Below, one piece after another: positions 50,918 through 61,643 of a DNA stretch of 64,000 bases (position 1 is the first letter of the stretch; every line of letters starts with the position of its first letter). The translations under genes were made by a program, and so were the position numbers. The stretch comes from Caulobacter sp. NIBR1757 (GTDB lineage: Bacteria; Pseudomonadota; Alphaproteobacteria; Caulobacterales; Caulobacteraceae): positions 4,352,501 to 4,416,500 of the forward strand of contig NZ_CP115463.1 of assembly GCF_027912495.1 (NCBI RefSeq), in the 5' to 3' direction. Below the pieces are notes generated by a model. That model was not told the origin of the DNA, searched no databases, and saw only the letters and a list, made by a program, of their open reading frames with translations.

Positions 50918-51484
50918 ATGCTGAAGACCAGACTCGAAGAGATCGTCCGCGCCGCCCCGACCCTGATGACCGCCCTGCGCCATGCCCGGGACCTCGACCT
51001 GCCGGACTGGCTGGTCGTCTCGGGCGCGGTCTACCAACGGGTCTGGAACCACCTGACCGGCCGGGATCCCGACTACGGAGTGCGCGACTACGACCTGGCC
51101 TACTGGGACGCCGACACCAGCTACGAAGCCGAGGATGTGTTCATCAAACAGGCCGCCGCCCTCTTCCCGCCGCCGCTCAACGCGCTCGTCGAGGTGCGCA
51201 ACCAGGCCCGCGTCCACCTGTGGTTCGAGGATCATTTCGGCGAGCCCTACGAGCCTCTGGCCAACAGCGCCGAGGCCCTGTCCCGCTTTGTCGCCCCGGC
51301 CTTCGGCGTCGGCGTGCGGCTGGAGAAGGACGACCGCTTGACGATTGAAGCCCCGTTCGGCCTTGAGGACCTGTTCGCCATGACCCTGCGGCCCAACCCG
51401 AACCGCCAGCTGGCCAGGGGCTGGGAAAAGACCACCACCTCGGCCCGCAACCGCTGGCCGGAAGTGAAGATCGTTCAGCCCTGA
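50918..51484 (+). CDS. DUF925 nucleotidyltransferase-like protein
   Basis: The 188-residue protein shows the DUF925/NTP_transf_6 pattern: [41 protein letters not shown] (acidic pair), [18 protein letters not shown] and a C-terminal [15 protein letters not shown]. The RDYDLAYWD segment is where the metal-binding acidic residues of the fold would lie. The biological role is unknown. It follows the secreted-protein gene by 25 nt. Confidence 0.85.
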   Translation: MLKTRLEEIVRAAPTLMTALRHARDLDLPDWLVVSGAVYQRVWNHLTGRDPDYGVRDYDLAYWDADTSYEAEDVFIKQAAALFPPPLNALVEVRNQARVHLWFEDHFGEPYEPLANSAEALSRFVAPAFGVGVRLEKDDRLTIEAPFGLEDLFAMTLRPNPNRQLARGWEKTTTSARNRWPEVKIVQP

Positions 51485-51504
51485 CTAGGGCGAGGAGGCG
51501 GCCG

Positions 51505-52317
51505 TTGCGCCAGTGGACCATCGACGCCTTCACCGCCGCACCGTTCAAGGGCAATCCCGCCTGTGTGGTGGAGCCGTTCGAGGCCTGGCCGACGGACGCC
51601 TGGATGCAGGCCCTGGCGGCCGAGAACAACCAGGCCGAAACCGCCTGTCTGCTGAAGACCGCCGATCCGGCCCGTTTCGGCCTGCGCTGGTTCACCCCGA
51701 CGACGGAGGTTCCGCTCTGCGGCCACGCCACCCTCGCCTCGGCCCATTTGCTGCTGACGGAGCTGGGCCTGTCGGTCCCACAGGTCGCCTTCGAGACCCG
51801 CTCGGGCGTGCTGACGGTGGCCCGCGAGGGCGGCCTCTACGCCATGGACTTCCCGGCCGACCCGCCACGGCGCACGGATGTCCCGGCCGGCCTCGCCGCG
51901 GCCCTCGGCATCGAGCCCGCGGAGGTCTGGGCCGGCGCCTATCTGGTCGCCATGCTGGACAGCGAGGCGGCGGTTCGGGCCCTGACGCCCGACATACCCG
52001 CCCTTGGAAAAGTCGGCGGCGAGGCCAGCGAGGGCCCCGGCAACCTTTGTGTCGTCGCCCTGGCCGACGCCAGCGCGCCCTACGATGTCGTCAGCCGCTT
52101 CTTCGCGCCCGGCTCAGGCATTCCGGAGGACCCGGCCACAGGCTCGGCCCACTGCATCCTGGCGCCCCTGTTCGCCGACAAGCTCGGCCGGGTCCGCAAT
52201 CGCTTTCACCAAGCCTATCCAGGTCGCGGCGGCGATCTGGACTGCGAGGTGCGGGGCGATCGCGTGATCCTGCGCGGCCAGGCCGTGACCGTGATCGAAA
52301 GCCTGCTCAGAGTCTGA
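51505..52317 (+). CDS. PhzF-family isomerase
   Basis: The 270-residue two-domain protein has the diaminopimelate-epimerase fold of the PhzF family: [15 protein letters not shown], the catalytic Glu in [10 protein letters not shown] (about 46), [12 protein letters not shown] and the C-terminal [17 protein letters not shown]. Family members isomerise varied substrates. There are no phenazine genes here, so the substrate is unknown. The start is TTG 51505, 20 nt after the upstream stop, with GAGGAGGCGG as ribosome site. Confidence 0.9.
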   Translation: MRQWTIDAFTAAPFKGNPACVVEPFEAWPTDAWMQALAAENNQAETACLLKTADPARFGLRWFTPTTEVPLCGHATLASAHLLLTELGLSVPQVAFETRSGVLTVAREGGLYAMDFPADPPRRTDVPAGLAAALGIEPAEVWAGAYLVAMLDSEAAVRALTPDIPALGKVGGEASEGPGNLCVVALADASAPYDVVSRFFAPGSGIPEDPATGSAHCILAPLFADKLGRVRNRFHQAYPGRGGDLDCEVRGDRVILRGQAVTVIESLLRV

Positions 52318-52329
52318 CCCCAAACGTAG

Positions 52330-52360
52330 AGCGCCCCCGCCGGGGACAGGCGGGGGCGCT
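52330..52360. terminator. shared hairpin between convergent genes
   Basis: A 12-bp stem AGCGCCCCCGCC/GGCGGGGGCGCT with a short loop lies between the PhzF gene (+) and the small secreted-protein gene (-). There is no strong T-run on either side, so it is a probable bidirectional terminator by position and stem strength. Confidence 0.5.
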
Positions 52361-52413
52361 TGGGGGGGCTCGCGAGCAGGGGGAGGGCGAGCGAGCCCCG
52401 GTCTCTTCCGAGA

Positions 52414-52752
52414 CTAGTAGCGGCGGTGATCGCGGCGATGGTCGCGATCGTTGGCCTGCCAGCGAATCTTGATGCTGAGGCGGTCGAAGCGACGGTCCAG
52501 ATCGACCCGTTCCCAGGCCTGCAGGCCGCCGGTCGAGCGGTAGCGGGCTTCCAGACGGGCGATGCCGCGGAATTCCTGGCGCAGGTTGGCGGCCTCACGG
52601 CGGGTGATCTGGCCGCTGCGGACGCCCATGTCGATCCGGCGGTCAAGCTGGGCCTGGCGCTGGTTGATGTTCTGCCACGGGGCGGCGAGAACCGGGGCGG
52701 CGGTGGCGGCCAGGGCCGACGCGGCCACGATGGCGATAACGAACTTTTTCAT
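52414..52752 (-). CDS. small secreted basic helical protein
   Basis: The 112-residue protein has a clear signal peptide (MKKFVIAIVAASALAATAAPVLA). The mature part is rich in Arg and Gln: NINQRQAQLDRRIDMGVRSGQITRREAANLRQEFRGIARLEARYR, ending in an Arg/His/Asp tail (NDRDHRRDHRRY). The QRQ...LDRRI..G...G.ITRREA..LR pattern is seen in many uncharacterised alphaproteobacterial secreted proteins. No function is known. It is transcribed downstream of, and possibly with, the hybrid kinase. Confidence 0.75.
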   Translation of the reverse strand: MKKFVIAIVAASALAATAAPVLAAPWQNINQRQAQLDRRIDMGVRSGQITRREAANLRQEFRGIARLEARYRSTGGLQAWERVDLDRRFDRLSIKIRWQANDRDHRRDHRRY

Positions 52753-52855
52753 CGTGTTGTCCTTCCTGATGACGCCGCCCGTTCGACGACGTTGAAGGCA
52801 GTTGAACACGTGGAGCCTGAAATGGTTCTGACCGGCTCGTTGTCTGGCGTTCAGG

Positions 52856-54751
<1,896 letters not shown>

Positions 54752-54872
54752 TGGCCCGAAGTCTTGCCCCTGTTCCGGAGCCTTATCGCGCAATCTTCCT
54801 AACGCTTCGCTTCCAAAGGGAATTCGCGTCCAAGGTGCGACAATGTTAACCAATGATTCACCTTGGACGAGT

Positions 54873-54912
54873 TTAAGATTTCGTTTACTATCCTTACTGA
54901 CCGGTTAACCGG
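54873..54912. promoter_or_regulatory. CtrA-like box and CCGGTTAACCGG palindrome before a small unknown gene
   Basis: TTAA-N7-TTTAC (54873-54888) is one base from the CtrA consensus, and 12 nt downstream is the perfect palindrome CCGGTTAACCGG (54901-54912), which contains TTAACC. Both lie in an AT-rich patch within 65 nt of the start at 54934. They suggest cell-cycle control of that gene, and possibly of the divergent kinase. Confidence 0.4.
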
Positions 54913-54933
54913 GGATTTCAGGAGGGTGTGAAA

Positions 54934-55266
54934 GTGGACAAGGCATTTGTGGCTCAACGCGTGGCCACCAAGCTGTTCTCGACCGAGAAGGCCATTGATG
55001 CGGCCATGGTCGAAGCGGCTGAACTGCTGGCCGGCGCCGTAGAGGCCCGCGCCCAGCTGAAGCTGTCGGCGGTGACCGGCGACAAGGCCCAGGCCAAGCT
55101 GGTGGAGGCCATCGGCGCCCTCGCCCAGGCCCGGACCGCGATCGTCGAGATGCACCATGAAATGGCGGACCTGAAGCTCCGCGTCGGCATTCGCACCAAG
55201 CTGATCGGTGTCGAAGAAAAGCCGGAAGAAGAAACCAAGCCCAAGGGGCTGCGGGAAGTCGGCTAA
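54934..55266 (+). CDS. small helical protein of unknown function
   Basis: The 110-residue, all-helical, Ala/Glu/Lys-rich protein has no signal peptide or membrane segment. It contains FVAQRVATKLFSTEKAID and QARTAIVEMHHEMADLKLRVGIRTKLIG, then an acidic KPEEETKPKG tail. GTG 54934 is chosen because GGAGGG lies seven bases upstream; the in-frame GTG at 54928 is too close to it. A CtrA-like promoter precedes it and a strong terminator follows, so it is a single-gene unit. I do not recognise the family. Confidence 0.75.
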   Translation: MDKAFVAQRVATKLFSTEKAIDAAMVEAAELLAGAVEARAQLKLSAVTGDKAQAKLVEAIGALAQARTAIVEMHHEMADLKLRVGIRTKLIGVEEKPEEETKPKGLREVG

Positions 55267-55291
55267 CCTCGACGACCACCGACTTTTGGAG

Positions 55292-55327
55292 GCGCGCCGG
55301 ACCCCAGGTCCGGCGCGCTTTTCTTTT
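55292..55327 (+). terminator. strong Rho-independent terminator
   Basis: A perfect 12-bp stem GCGCGCCGGACC/GGTCCGGCGCGC with a 3-nt loop is followed by TTTTCTTTT. It ends the unit of the small helical protein. Confidence 0.9.
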
Positions 55328-55485
55328 GGGCTCGGCGCAAAGGGCGCGGTCTCCAGGTCCAGCAGGGAAAGTTGCGATAGTTTAACTGGTTTCGTTTCAG
55401 GGTTGGCCTAGAGGCTAACCCTGTTTGAAGTGAAGCCACGCTTCCCTTCGCGAGATTACCCTCCACCGGCCTGCCGCGAGCCCGA

Positions 55486-55941
55486 ATGACACAGTATCTG
55501 CCCTTTCTGATCGTCTGGCTGGCAGTGCTGGCGACGTTCGTGTTCGCTGTCCTGAAGGGCGGGATTGCGGAGCGCTTCGCCGCGACCCTGGTCGTCATCG
55601 GCGCGCTGTACGCCTTTGGCGTCGGGCGGCTTCTCGACAACGAGATGCGCACCCTGGCCCTGCTGCTCGGCGATTTCCTGCTGGCCATGGGGTTCCTGAC
55701 CCTGGCCGTGCGTTACGCCAGCCTCTGGCTCGGCGGCGCGATGCTGCTGCAGGCCGTGCAGTTCACCCTGCACGCCTGGTACATGCTGGGCGAACGCCGT
55801 CCCGACATGTTCCACGTCATCGTCAACAACGCCGATACGGTCGGCATCCTGCTGTGCATCGTGCTGGGCACCGCCACCGCCTGGCGTCGCCGCGGTGAAC
55901 GGCAGACGACGGCCGGCGCCGCGGCGCCCGAGGCCGGCTAG
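55486..55941 (+). CDS. small integral membrane protein of unknown function
   Basis: The 151-residue protein has four hydrophobic segments (FLIVWLAVLATFVFAVL, FAATLVVIGALYAFGV, LALLLGDFLLAMGFLTLAV, VGILLCIVLGTATAW) with a charged C-terminus. HAWYMLGERRPDMFH is a polar loop that may be conserved. There is no known domain by eye. Its last 4 nt overlap the end of the convergent transporter gene. Confidence 0.72.
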   Translation: MTQYLPFLIVWLAVLATFVFAVLKGGIAERFAATLVVIGALYAFGVGRLLDNEMRTLALLLGDFLLAMGFLTLAVRYASLWLGGAMLLQAVQFTLHAWYMLGERRPDMFHVIVNNADTVGILLCIVLGTATAWRRRGERQTTAGAAAPEAG

Positions 55942-56864
55942 GCCGGATCCTTCGCCGCCGACCGCCAGGTCGTCAGGCCAACCCCCAGCAGGATCAGGCC
56001 GAGCGCCACAAAGGCGGTCCAGCCCGGCCGCTCGCCCATCAGCACGACGCCGAGGCCCGTCGCCCACAGCGGCGCCAGATACATCGACATGCTCATGAAC
56101 ACCGGCCCGCGCCGCTGGACCAGCCAGACGTAGCCGACACTGCCGAGCCCAGTGGAGAAAACGCCGAGCGCGGTGACCGCCGCCAGGGCCTTGACCGGCG
56201 GCATCGGCGGCAGCGGGGTGGTCGCCAGAGCGCCGACGGTGGCGAAGGCCAGGCCGGTCAACAGCATCAACAAAGCCCCGGCCGTAGAGCTGACCGGCGG
56301 CGCCTTGCGGGCGAAGATGTTGGACACCGCATACATCAGGCCGCCGAGAATGGCCGCGCCCAGCGCCAGCCCCTCGACCGCGCCGCCGGCCACCGACCGC
56401 GGCCAAACCAGCACCACCAACCCGACAAATCCCAGCCCGACGCCAAGGCCGCGGCGCAGGTCGAGCCGCTCGGCCGGCAGCAGCACATGGGCCAGGGCCG
56501 CCGTGAACAGCGGCGAGGAGCCGTTGCAGATGGCGTTGATGGCGCTGGGCAGGCCCTGGGCGGCATAGGCGAAGAAGAAGAACGGCAAGGCCATGCCGAC
56601 CAGTCCGACGGCCGCGTACCAGCCCCAGGCCGCGTGCGGCCGGGGCAACAGGGGCGGCAGCCGCTCGCCCCGGACAACGAAGATCACCGCCAGCACGAGG
56701 GTGGCGACGCTCATCCGCACCACCGTGTTCCAGGCCGGCGGAATGTCGTGCACGGCGATCTTCAGCCCGGCGAAGGCCGACCCCCAGGCGATGACCAGGG
56801 CGGCCAGCACCAGCCAGTCGAGGGCGGGCGCGGGACTGCGGGCGGGGGCGGCGGTGGGGGTCAT
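55938..56864 (-). CDS. EamA/DMT-family transporter
   Basis: The 308-residue protein has ten hydrophobic segments in two EamA repeats. The first has AWGSAFAGLKIAVHDIPPAWNTVVRM and the second has LMYAVSNIFARKAPP and YLAPLWATGLGVVLMGERPGW, with the usual E-R-P-x-W at the end of the repeat. DMT transporters export amino acids or other small metabolites; the substrate is unknown. ATG 56864 is preferred over the upstream in-frame start because the extra residues are Arg-rich and atypical. Confidence 0.9.
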   Translation of the reverse strand: MTPTAAPARSPAPALDWLVLAALVIAWGSAFAGLKIAVHDIPPAWNTVVRMSVATLVLAVIFVVRGERLPPLLPRPHAAWGWYAAVGLVGMALPFFFFAYAAQGLPSAINAICNGSSPLFTAALAHVLLPAERLDLRRGLGVGLGFVGLVVLVWPRSVAGGAVEGLALGAAILGGLMYAVSNIFARKAPPVSSTAGALLMLLTGLAFATVGALATTPLPPMPPVKALAAVTALGVFSTGLGSVGYVWLVQRRGPVFMSMSMYLAPLWATGLGVVLMGERPGWTAFVALGLILLGVGLTTWRSAAKDPA

Positions 56865-57000
56865 CAGGCGGGGTGATAGGGGGCGTCGCGACCGCTGTCG
56901 TCTCAATCCCTGTTTCCGATTGCGGCGGCGGCCTCAACGGAGCCCTCAAGGTCGAATGAGAAAATCTCCGCTTGCCGCGCCGCACAAATTCCTGTCCTTA

Positions 57001-57061
57001 GGCGGCGGGCCAGGCCTCCCCAACGAGGCCCAGTCCATCTGTGAGGATGGGAGACATCGCT
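57001..57061 (+). promoter_or_regulatory. serC-type leader RNA structure before serC
   Basis: Two hairpins precede serC: GGCCTC-CCCAAC-GAGGCC (57013-57030) and CCATC-TGTGAG-GATGG (57035-57050). The second overlaps the Shine-Dalgarno GGGAG (57049-57053), so folding could block translation. Position and form agree with the serC RNA motif known upstream of serC in alphaproteobacteria, though I cannot compare it with the Rfam model here. Confidence 0.55.
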
Positions 57062-58240
57062 ATGACTACCTCGACCCCGGCCATGCCCGGAGTGCGCCCC
57101 GCGCGCCCTGAATTTTCGTCCGGCCCCTGCGCCAAGCGCCCCGGATGGACCCCCGAAAACCTGAAGGACGCCGTGCTCGGCCGCTCGCACCGGGGCAAAC
57201 CCGGCAAGGCGGCGCTGAAACGCGCCATCGACCAGACCCGTGAGATTCTCGAGGTTCCGGCCGACTACCTGATCGGCATCGTCCCCGGCTCCGACACCGG
57301 CGCCGTCGAGATGGCCCTGTGGTCGCTGCTCGGCCCCAAGCCGGTTCAGCTTCTCGCCTTTGAATCCTTCGGCAAGGACTGGGTGACCGACGTCACCAAG
57401 CAGCTGAAGCTGCCCGACGTCGAGGTGCTGGACGCCCCCTACGGCCTGCTGCCGGACCTCACCAAGGTGCGCCCCGACGCCGACCTGGTGTTCACCTGGA
57501 ACGGCACCACCTCCGGCGTGCGCGTGCCGAACGGCGACTTCATCGCCGCGGATCGCACCGGCCTGACCATCTGCGACGCCACCAGCGCCGCCTTCGCGCA
57601 GAAGCTCGACTGGGCCAAGCTCGATGTCGTCACCTACAGCTGGCAGAAGGCGCTCGGCGGGGAGGCCGCCCATGGCGTGCTGATCCTCTCGCCCCGCGCC
57701 GTCGAGCGGCTGGAGAGCCATACCCCGGCCTGGCCGATGCCGAAACTCTTCCGCATGACCAAGGGCGGCAAGATCAACGCCGAGATCTTCGAAGGCGCGA
57801 CGATCAACACCCCCTCCATGCTCTGCGTCGAGGACTATCTCGACGCCCTGACCTGGTCGAAGGACGTCGGCGGCCTCAAGGGCCTCAACGCCCGCGCCGA
57901 CGCCAACTTCGCGGCCCTCGCCGCCTGGGTGGAAAAGACCGCCTGGGTCGACTTCCTGGCCGTCGATCCGGCCACCCGCTCCAACACCAGCGTCTGCCTG
58001 AAGGTCGTCGACCCCAAGATCGCCGCCCTGCCCGCCGACGCCCAAGCCGACTTCGCCAAGAAGCTGGCCTCCTTGCTGGAGAAGGAAAAGGCGGCCTTTG
58101 ACATCGGTGGCTACCGCGACGCGCCTCCCGGCCTTCGCATCTGGTGCGGCTGCACCATCGAAGCCGCCGACGTCGAAGCCCTGACCCCCTGGCTGGACTG
58201 GGCCTTCGCAACGGTGTCGTCCGAACTCACGGGCGCCTGA
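57062..58240 (+). CDS. serC: phosphoserine aminotransferase
   Basis: SerC makes O-phosphoserine from 3-phosphohydroxypyruvate and glutamate. The 392-residue PLP enzyme is the alphaproteobacterial type, with the PLP lysine in [48 protein letters not shown] (PLP-pyridine Asp) and an N-terminal [12 protein letters not shown]. The next gene is serA on the same strand. ATG 57062 follows GGGAG and lies under a structured leader. Confidence 0.93.
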   Translation: MTTSTPAMPGVRPARPEFSSGPCAKRPGWTPENLKDAVLGRSHRGKPGKAALKRAIDQTREILEVPADYLIGIVPGSDTGAVEMALWSLLGPKPVQLLAFESFGKDWVTDVTKQLKLPDVEVLDAPYGLLPDLTKVRPDADLVFTWNGTTSGVRVPNGDFIAADRTGLTICDATSAAFAQKLDWAKLDVVTYSWQKALGGEAAHGVLILSPRAVERLESHTPAWPMPKLFRMTKGGKINAEIFEGATINTPSMLCVEDYLDALTWSKDVGGLKGLNARADANFAALAAWVEKTAWVDFLAVDPATRSNTSVCLKVVDPKIAALPADAQADFAKKLASLLEKEKAAFDIGGYRDAPPGLRIWCGCTIEAADVEALTPWLDWAFATVSSELTGA

Positions 58241-58369
58241 GACCCCCTCAGTCGCCCCGGATGAAGTCCGGGGCGACAGCTCCCCTGAGGGGGAGCGACC
58301 GCCGCAACAATTGCCTCCTCACCGTCCCTCCCCCTCAGGGGGAGGTGGCCCGAAGGGCCGGAGGGGGTC
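58241..58369. repeat. intergenic inverted-repeat element, CTCCCC hairpin family, copy 4
   Basis: The ends GACCCCCTC (58241) and GAGGGGGTC (ending 58369) are inverted. Inside are hairpins GTCGCCCCGGA...TCCGGGGCGAC, CTCCCCTGAGGGGGAG, CTCCCCCTCAGGGGGAG and GGCCC-GAA-GGGCC. It sits between serC and serA, so it is probably transcribed within that operon and could adjust their relative expression. Confidence 0.78.
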
Positions 58370-58392
58370 ACCGCCATCAAAGGACTACCTCC

Positions 58393-59970
58393 ATGCCCCG
58401 CGTTCTGATTGCTGACAAACTGTCGCCCGCCGCCGTCGAGATCTTCGCCAAGCGCGGGGTCCAGGCAGACGTCATCACCGGCCTCTCGAAAGAGGAACTG
58501 CTGAAGATCATCGGCGACTACGACGGCCTGGCCGTCCGCAGCGCCACCAAGGCCGACAAGGATGTGCTGGCCGCCGCCGTCAACATGAAGGTCATCGGCC
58601 GGGCCGGCATCGGGGTCGACAACGTCGATATCCCGGCCGCCACCGCCCGCGGCATCGTGGTGATGAACACGCCGTTCGGCAACTCGATCACCACCGCCGA
58701 GCACGCCATCGCCATGATGTTCGCCCTGGCCCGTGAACTGCCCGCCGCCGACGCCTCCACCCAGGCCGGCAAGTGGGAGAAGAACCGCTTCATGGGGGTG
58801 GAGCTGTTCAACAAGACCCTCGGCCTGATCGGCTGCGGCAACATCGGCAGCCTGGTCGCCGAGCGGGCCCTGGGCCTGAAGATGAAGGTCATCGCCTACG
58901 ACCCCTTCCTGTCGGCCGAACGCGCCGTCGAGCTCGGGGTCGAAAAGGTCGAGATCGACGAGCTGATCGAACGCGCCGAGTTCATCACCCTGCACACCCC
59001 ACTGACCGACAAGACCCGCAACATCCTGTCGGCCGAGGCCCTGGCGAAGACCCGCAAAGGCGTGCGGATCATCAACTGCGCCCGCGGCGGCCTGGTCGAT
59101 GAGGCGGCCCTGCGCGCCGGCCTCGACTCGGGCCACATCGGCGGCGCGGCCTTCGACGTCTTCGTGCAGGAGCCGGCTGGCCCTGAGAACCCCCTGTTCG
59201 GCGCCCCCAACTTCATCGCCACCCCGCACCTGGGCGCCAGCACCGCCGAGGCCCAGGAGAATGTGGCCCTGCAGGTGGCCGAACAGATCAGCGACTACCT
59301 GCTGACCGGAGCCATCACCAACGCCCTCAACAGCCCCTCGATCACCGCCGACGAAGCGCCGAAGCTGAAGCCCTTCGTGGCCCTGGCCGAGAAGCTCGGC
59401 CTGTTCGCCGGCCAGATGATGGACCCGGGCCTGAAAGCCATCGAGGTCGCCTACATCGGCGAGGTCGCCAAGCTGAACGTCAAGCCGATGACGGCCGCCG
59501 CCCTGGCCGGCGTGCTGCGCCCGATGCTGGCCGAGATCAACATGGTCAGCGCGCCCGCGATTGCAAAAGAACGGGGCGTGACGGTGTCGGAAAACCGCCA
59601 GGAGCTGTCGCCGGTCTATGACAGCCTGATCCGCATCACGATCACCACGCAGGCGGGCGAGAAATCCTTCGCCGGGGCGGTGATCGGCGGCATCCCGCGC
59701 ATCGTCGAGGTCAAGGGCATGGAGCTGGACGCCCCGTTCGGGAACGCCATGCTCTACGTCAACAACCTCGACAAGCCGGGCTTCATCGGCGCGCTGGGCG
59801 GCATGCTGGGCGAGGCGGCGGTCAACATCGCCACCTTCAACCTCGGCCGCGTCGGCGCCGGCGACGACGCCATCGCCCTGGTCGGCGTCGACCAGGCGCC
59901 GGACGCCGAACTGCTGGCGCGGATCCAGGCCCTGCCGCACGTCAAGGAAGTGCGGGCTCTGGTGTTCTGA
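58393..59970 (+). CDS. serA: D-3-phosphoglycerate dehydrogenase
   Basis: SerA catalyses the first step of serine synthesis. The 525-residue long form has VLIADKLSPAAVEIF at the N-terminus, RAGIGVDNVDIPAAT, the NAD motif GLIGCGNIGSLVAERA, ARGGLVDEAAL (Arg), the Glu of QEPAGPENPLF and ATPHLGAST (His). An intervening domain (about 315-450) and a C-terminal ACT domain (LYVNNLDKPGFIGALGGMLGEAAVNIATFNLGR) follow. The ACT domain usually binds serine for feedback control. It forms a serCA pair with a repeat element between the genes. Confidence 0.96.
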   Translation: MPRVLIADKLSPAAVEIFAKRGVQADVITGLSKEELLKIIGDYDGLAVRSATKADKDVLAAAVNMKVIGRAGIGVDNVDIPAATARGIVVMNTPFGNSITTAEHAIAMMFALARELPAADASTQAGKWEKNRFMGVELFNKTLGLIGCGNIGSLVAERALGLKMKVIAYDPFLSAERAVELGVEKVEIDELIERAEFITLHTPLTDKTRNILSAEALAKTRKGVRIINCARGGLVDEAALRAGLDSGHIGGAAFDVFVQEPAGPENPLFGAPNFIATPHLGASTAEAQENVALQVAEQISDYLLTGAITNALNSPSITADEAPKLKPFVALAEKLGLFAGQMMDPGLKAIEVAYIGEVAKLNVKPMTAAALAGVLRPMLAEINMVSAPAIAKERGVTVSENRQELSPVYDSLIRITITTQAGEKSFAGAVIGGIPRIVEVKGMELDAPFGNAMLYVNNLDKPGFIGALGGMLGEAAVNIATFNLGRVGAGDDAIALVGVDQAPDAELLARIQALPHVKEVRALVF

Positions 59971-59977
59971 GGCAACC

Positions 59978-60065
59978 GAGATACGGGGACACTATACCTA
60001 TCTCTTGGCGCCGACCGCGCTGCTGCGCCATGGGTTGCGAGATAGGTATAGTGTCCCCGTATCTC
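59978..60065. repeat. perfect 27-bp inverted repeat with 34-nt loop (REP/MITE-like)
   Basis: Arms 59978-60004 and 60039-60065 are exact reverse complements over 27 bp and contain ATACGGGGACACTATACC and GGTATAGTGTCCCCGTAT. The TACGGGGACA core is like sequences found near REP-associated tyrosine (Y1) transposases. There is no transposase in the window, so this would be a non-autonomous copy. It is unlike the two GC-rich families here. Confidence 0.85.
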
Positions 60066-60125
60066 TCCACCGGCGCTTGACGGCCTTCCAACGCCCGGCC
60101 CTACTCCTCCATGGGAGGGCCCTTC

Positions 60126-61499
60126 ATGATCAGCCGTTTCTTCCGCCTGGCGGAAAACAACACCAGCGTTCGCACCGAGGCGCTGGCCGGCGTCACCACC
60201 TTCCTGACCATGGCCTACATCATCCTGGTCAATCCCGGCATCCTCAGCCAGGCCGGCATGCCGGCCGCCGCCGTGGTCGTGGCCACCTGTCTGGCGGCCG
60301 GGATCGGCAGCATCCTGATGGGCGTGATCGCCAACTATCCCATCGCCCTGGCTCCCGGCATGGGGCTGAACGCCTACTTCACCTACACGGTGGTGCTCGG
60401 CATGGGCCTGCCCTGGCAGACGGCGCTCGGGGCCGTCTTCATCTCCGGCGCCGCCTTCCTGATCATGACCCTGGCCGGCCTGCGCCAGCTGATCGTCGCG
60501 GCCATCCCCCGGCCGCTGTTCGCCTCCATCGCCGCCGGCATCGGCCTGTTCATCGCCTTCATCGGGCTCAAGAACGCCGGCATCGTCGTCGCCCACCCGG
60601 CCACCACCGTGGCGCTCGGCGACCTGACCAGCCCCGCCGCCCTCGTCGCCCTGCTGGGCCTGGCGGTCATCGCCCTGCTGCAGGTGTGGAACGTCCGCGC
60701 CGCCATTCTGATCGGCATCGTCGTGGCCAGCGCCCTCGGCTGGCTCCTCGGCCTGGTCGCCTTCAAGCCCGAGCCCATCGACCCGGCCGCCCTGACCGCC
60801 ACCCTGTTCAAGGCCGACATCCCGGCCGCTCTCGGCCTCGGCCCGAACGGCAAGGGGCTCTCCATCGGCCTGGTCGAGATCCTCTTCGTCTTCCTGTTCG
60901 TCGATCTGTTCGACAACCTCGGCACCCTGGTCGCCGTCTCAAAGCGGGCGGGCCTGGTCCGGCCGGACGGCTCGATCCCCCGCCTCAACCGCATCTTCGT
61001 CGCCGACAGCCTGGCCACCATGATCGGGGCCGGCGCGGGGACCAGCACCACCGTCAGCTATATCGAGAGCGCTGCCGGGGTCTCGGCCGGCGGCCGGACG
61101 GGCCTGACCGCCGTGGTCACCGGCCTGCTGTTCCTGCTGGCCATCGCCTTCGCCCCCTTCGCCAGCGCCATTCCGGCAGCCGCCACCGCCCCGGCCCTGA
61201 TCCTGGTCGGCGCCCTGATGATGGCGCCTCTGGCGGAAGCCGACTGGACCGACCCCCAGGTCGCCATCCCCGCCTTCCTGACCCTGATCATGATCCCCCT
61301 GACCTTCTCCATCGCCAACGGCCTGGCCATGGGCGTCATCAGCTTCGCCATCCTCAAGCTCGTCCGCCCGCGCCCGGCGGTCGTCCCGGTGGAGGGCCTT
61401 CTCGGCCGCAAAGTCCTGGGCGTCAGCTTCGGCGACCTGTTCCTCTACGCCCTGGCGGCGTTGTGCATCGCGCGGTTCGTGTGGCTGGGCGGGGAATAG
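60126..61499 (+). CDS. NCS2-family purine permease (AzgA/GhxP-like)
   Basis: The 457-residue membrane protein has about 13 hydrophobic segments. AzgA-type signatures are EALAGVTTFLTMAYIILVNP at the start, PIALAPGMGLNAYFTYTV, FVFLFVDLFDNLGTLVAV and GAGAGTSTTVSYIESAAGVSAGGRTGLTA. These fit adenine/guanine/hypoxanthine proton symporters. ATG 60126 follows GGGAGGG by eight bases; the ATG at 60111 lies on top of that ribosome site. Confidence 0.92.
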   Translation: MISRFFRLAENNTSVRTEALAGVTTFLTMAYIILVNPGILSQAGMPAAAVVVATCLAAGIGSILMGVIANYPIALAPGMGLNAYFTYTVVLGMGLPWQTALGAVFISGAAFLIMTLAGLRQLIVAAIPRPLFASIAAGIGLFIAFIGLKNAGIVVAHPATTVALGDLTSPAALVALLGLAVIALLQVWNVRAAILIGIVVASALGWLLGLVAFKPEPIDPAALTATLFKADIPAALGLGPNGKGLSIGLVEILFVFLFVDLFDNLGTLVAVSKRAGLVRPDGSIPRLNRIFVADSLATMIGAGAGTSTTVSYIESAAGVSAGGRTGLTAVVTGLLFLLAIAFAPFASAIPAAATAPALILVGALMMAPLAEADWTDPQVAIPAFLTLIMIPLTFSIANGLAMGVISFAILKLVRPRPAVVPVEGLLGRKVLGVSFGDLFLYALAALCIARFVWLGGE

Positions 61500-61549
61500 C
61501 TGTTTGCGCGACCCCGGCCTTTCGGCTACAGAACCGCTCCCTGATCAAG

Positions 61550-61626
<77 letters not shown>

Positions 61627-61643
61627 GGGCTTCACGCCCCCTC

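Noticed and set aside
51505-52317. Phenazine biosynthesis cluster suggested by the PhzF homologue
   Set aside because: No other phz genes are present. PhzF-fold isomerases are widespread and mostly unrelated to phenazines.
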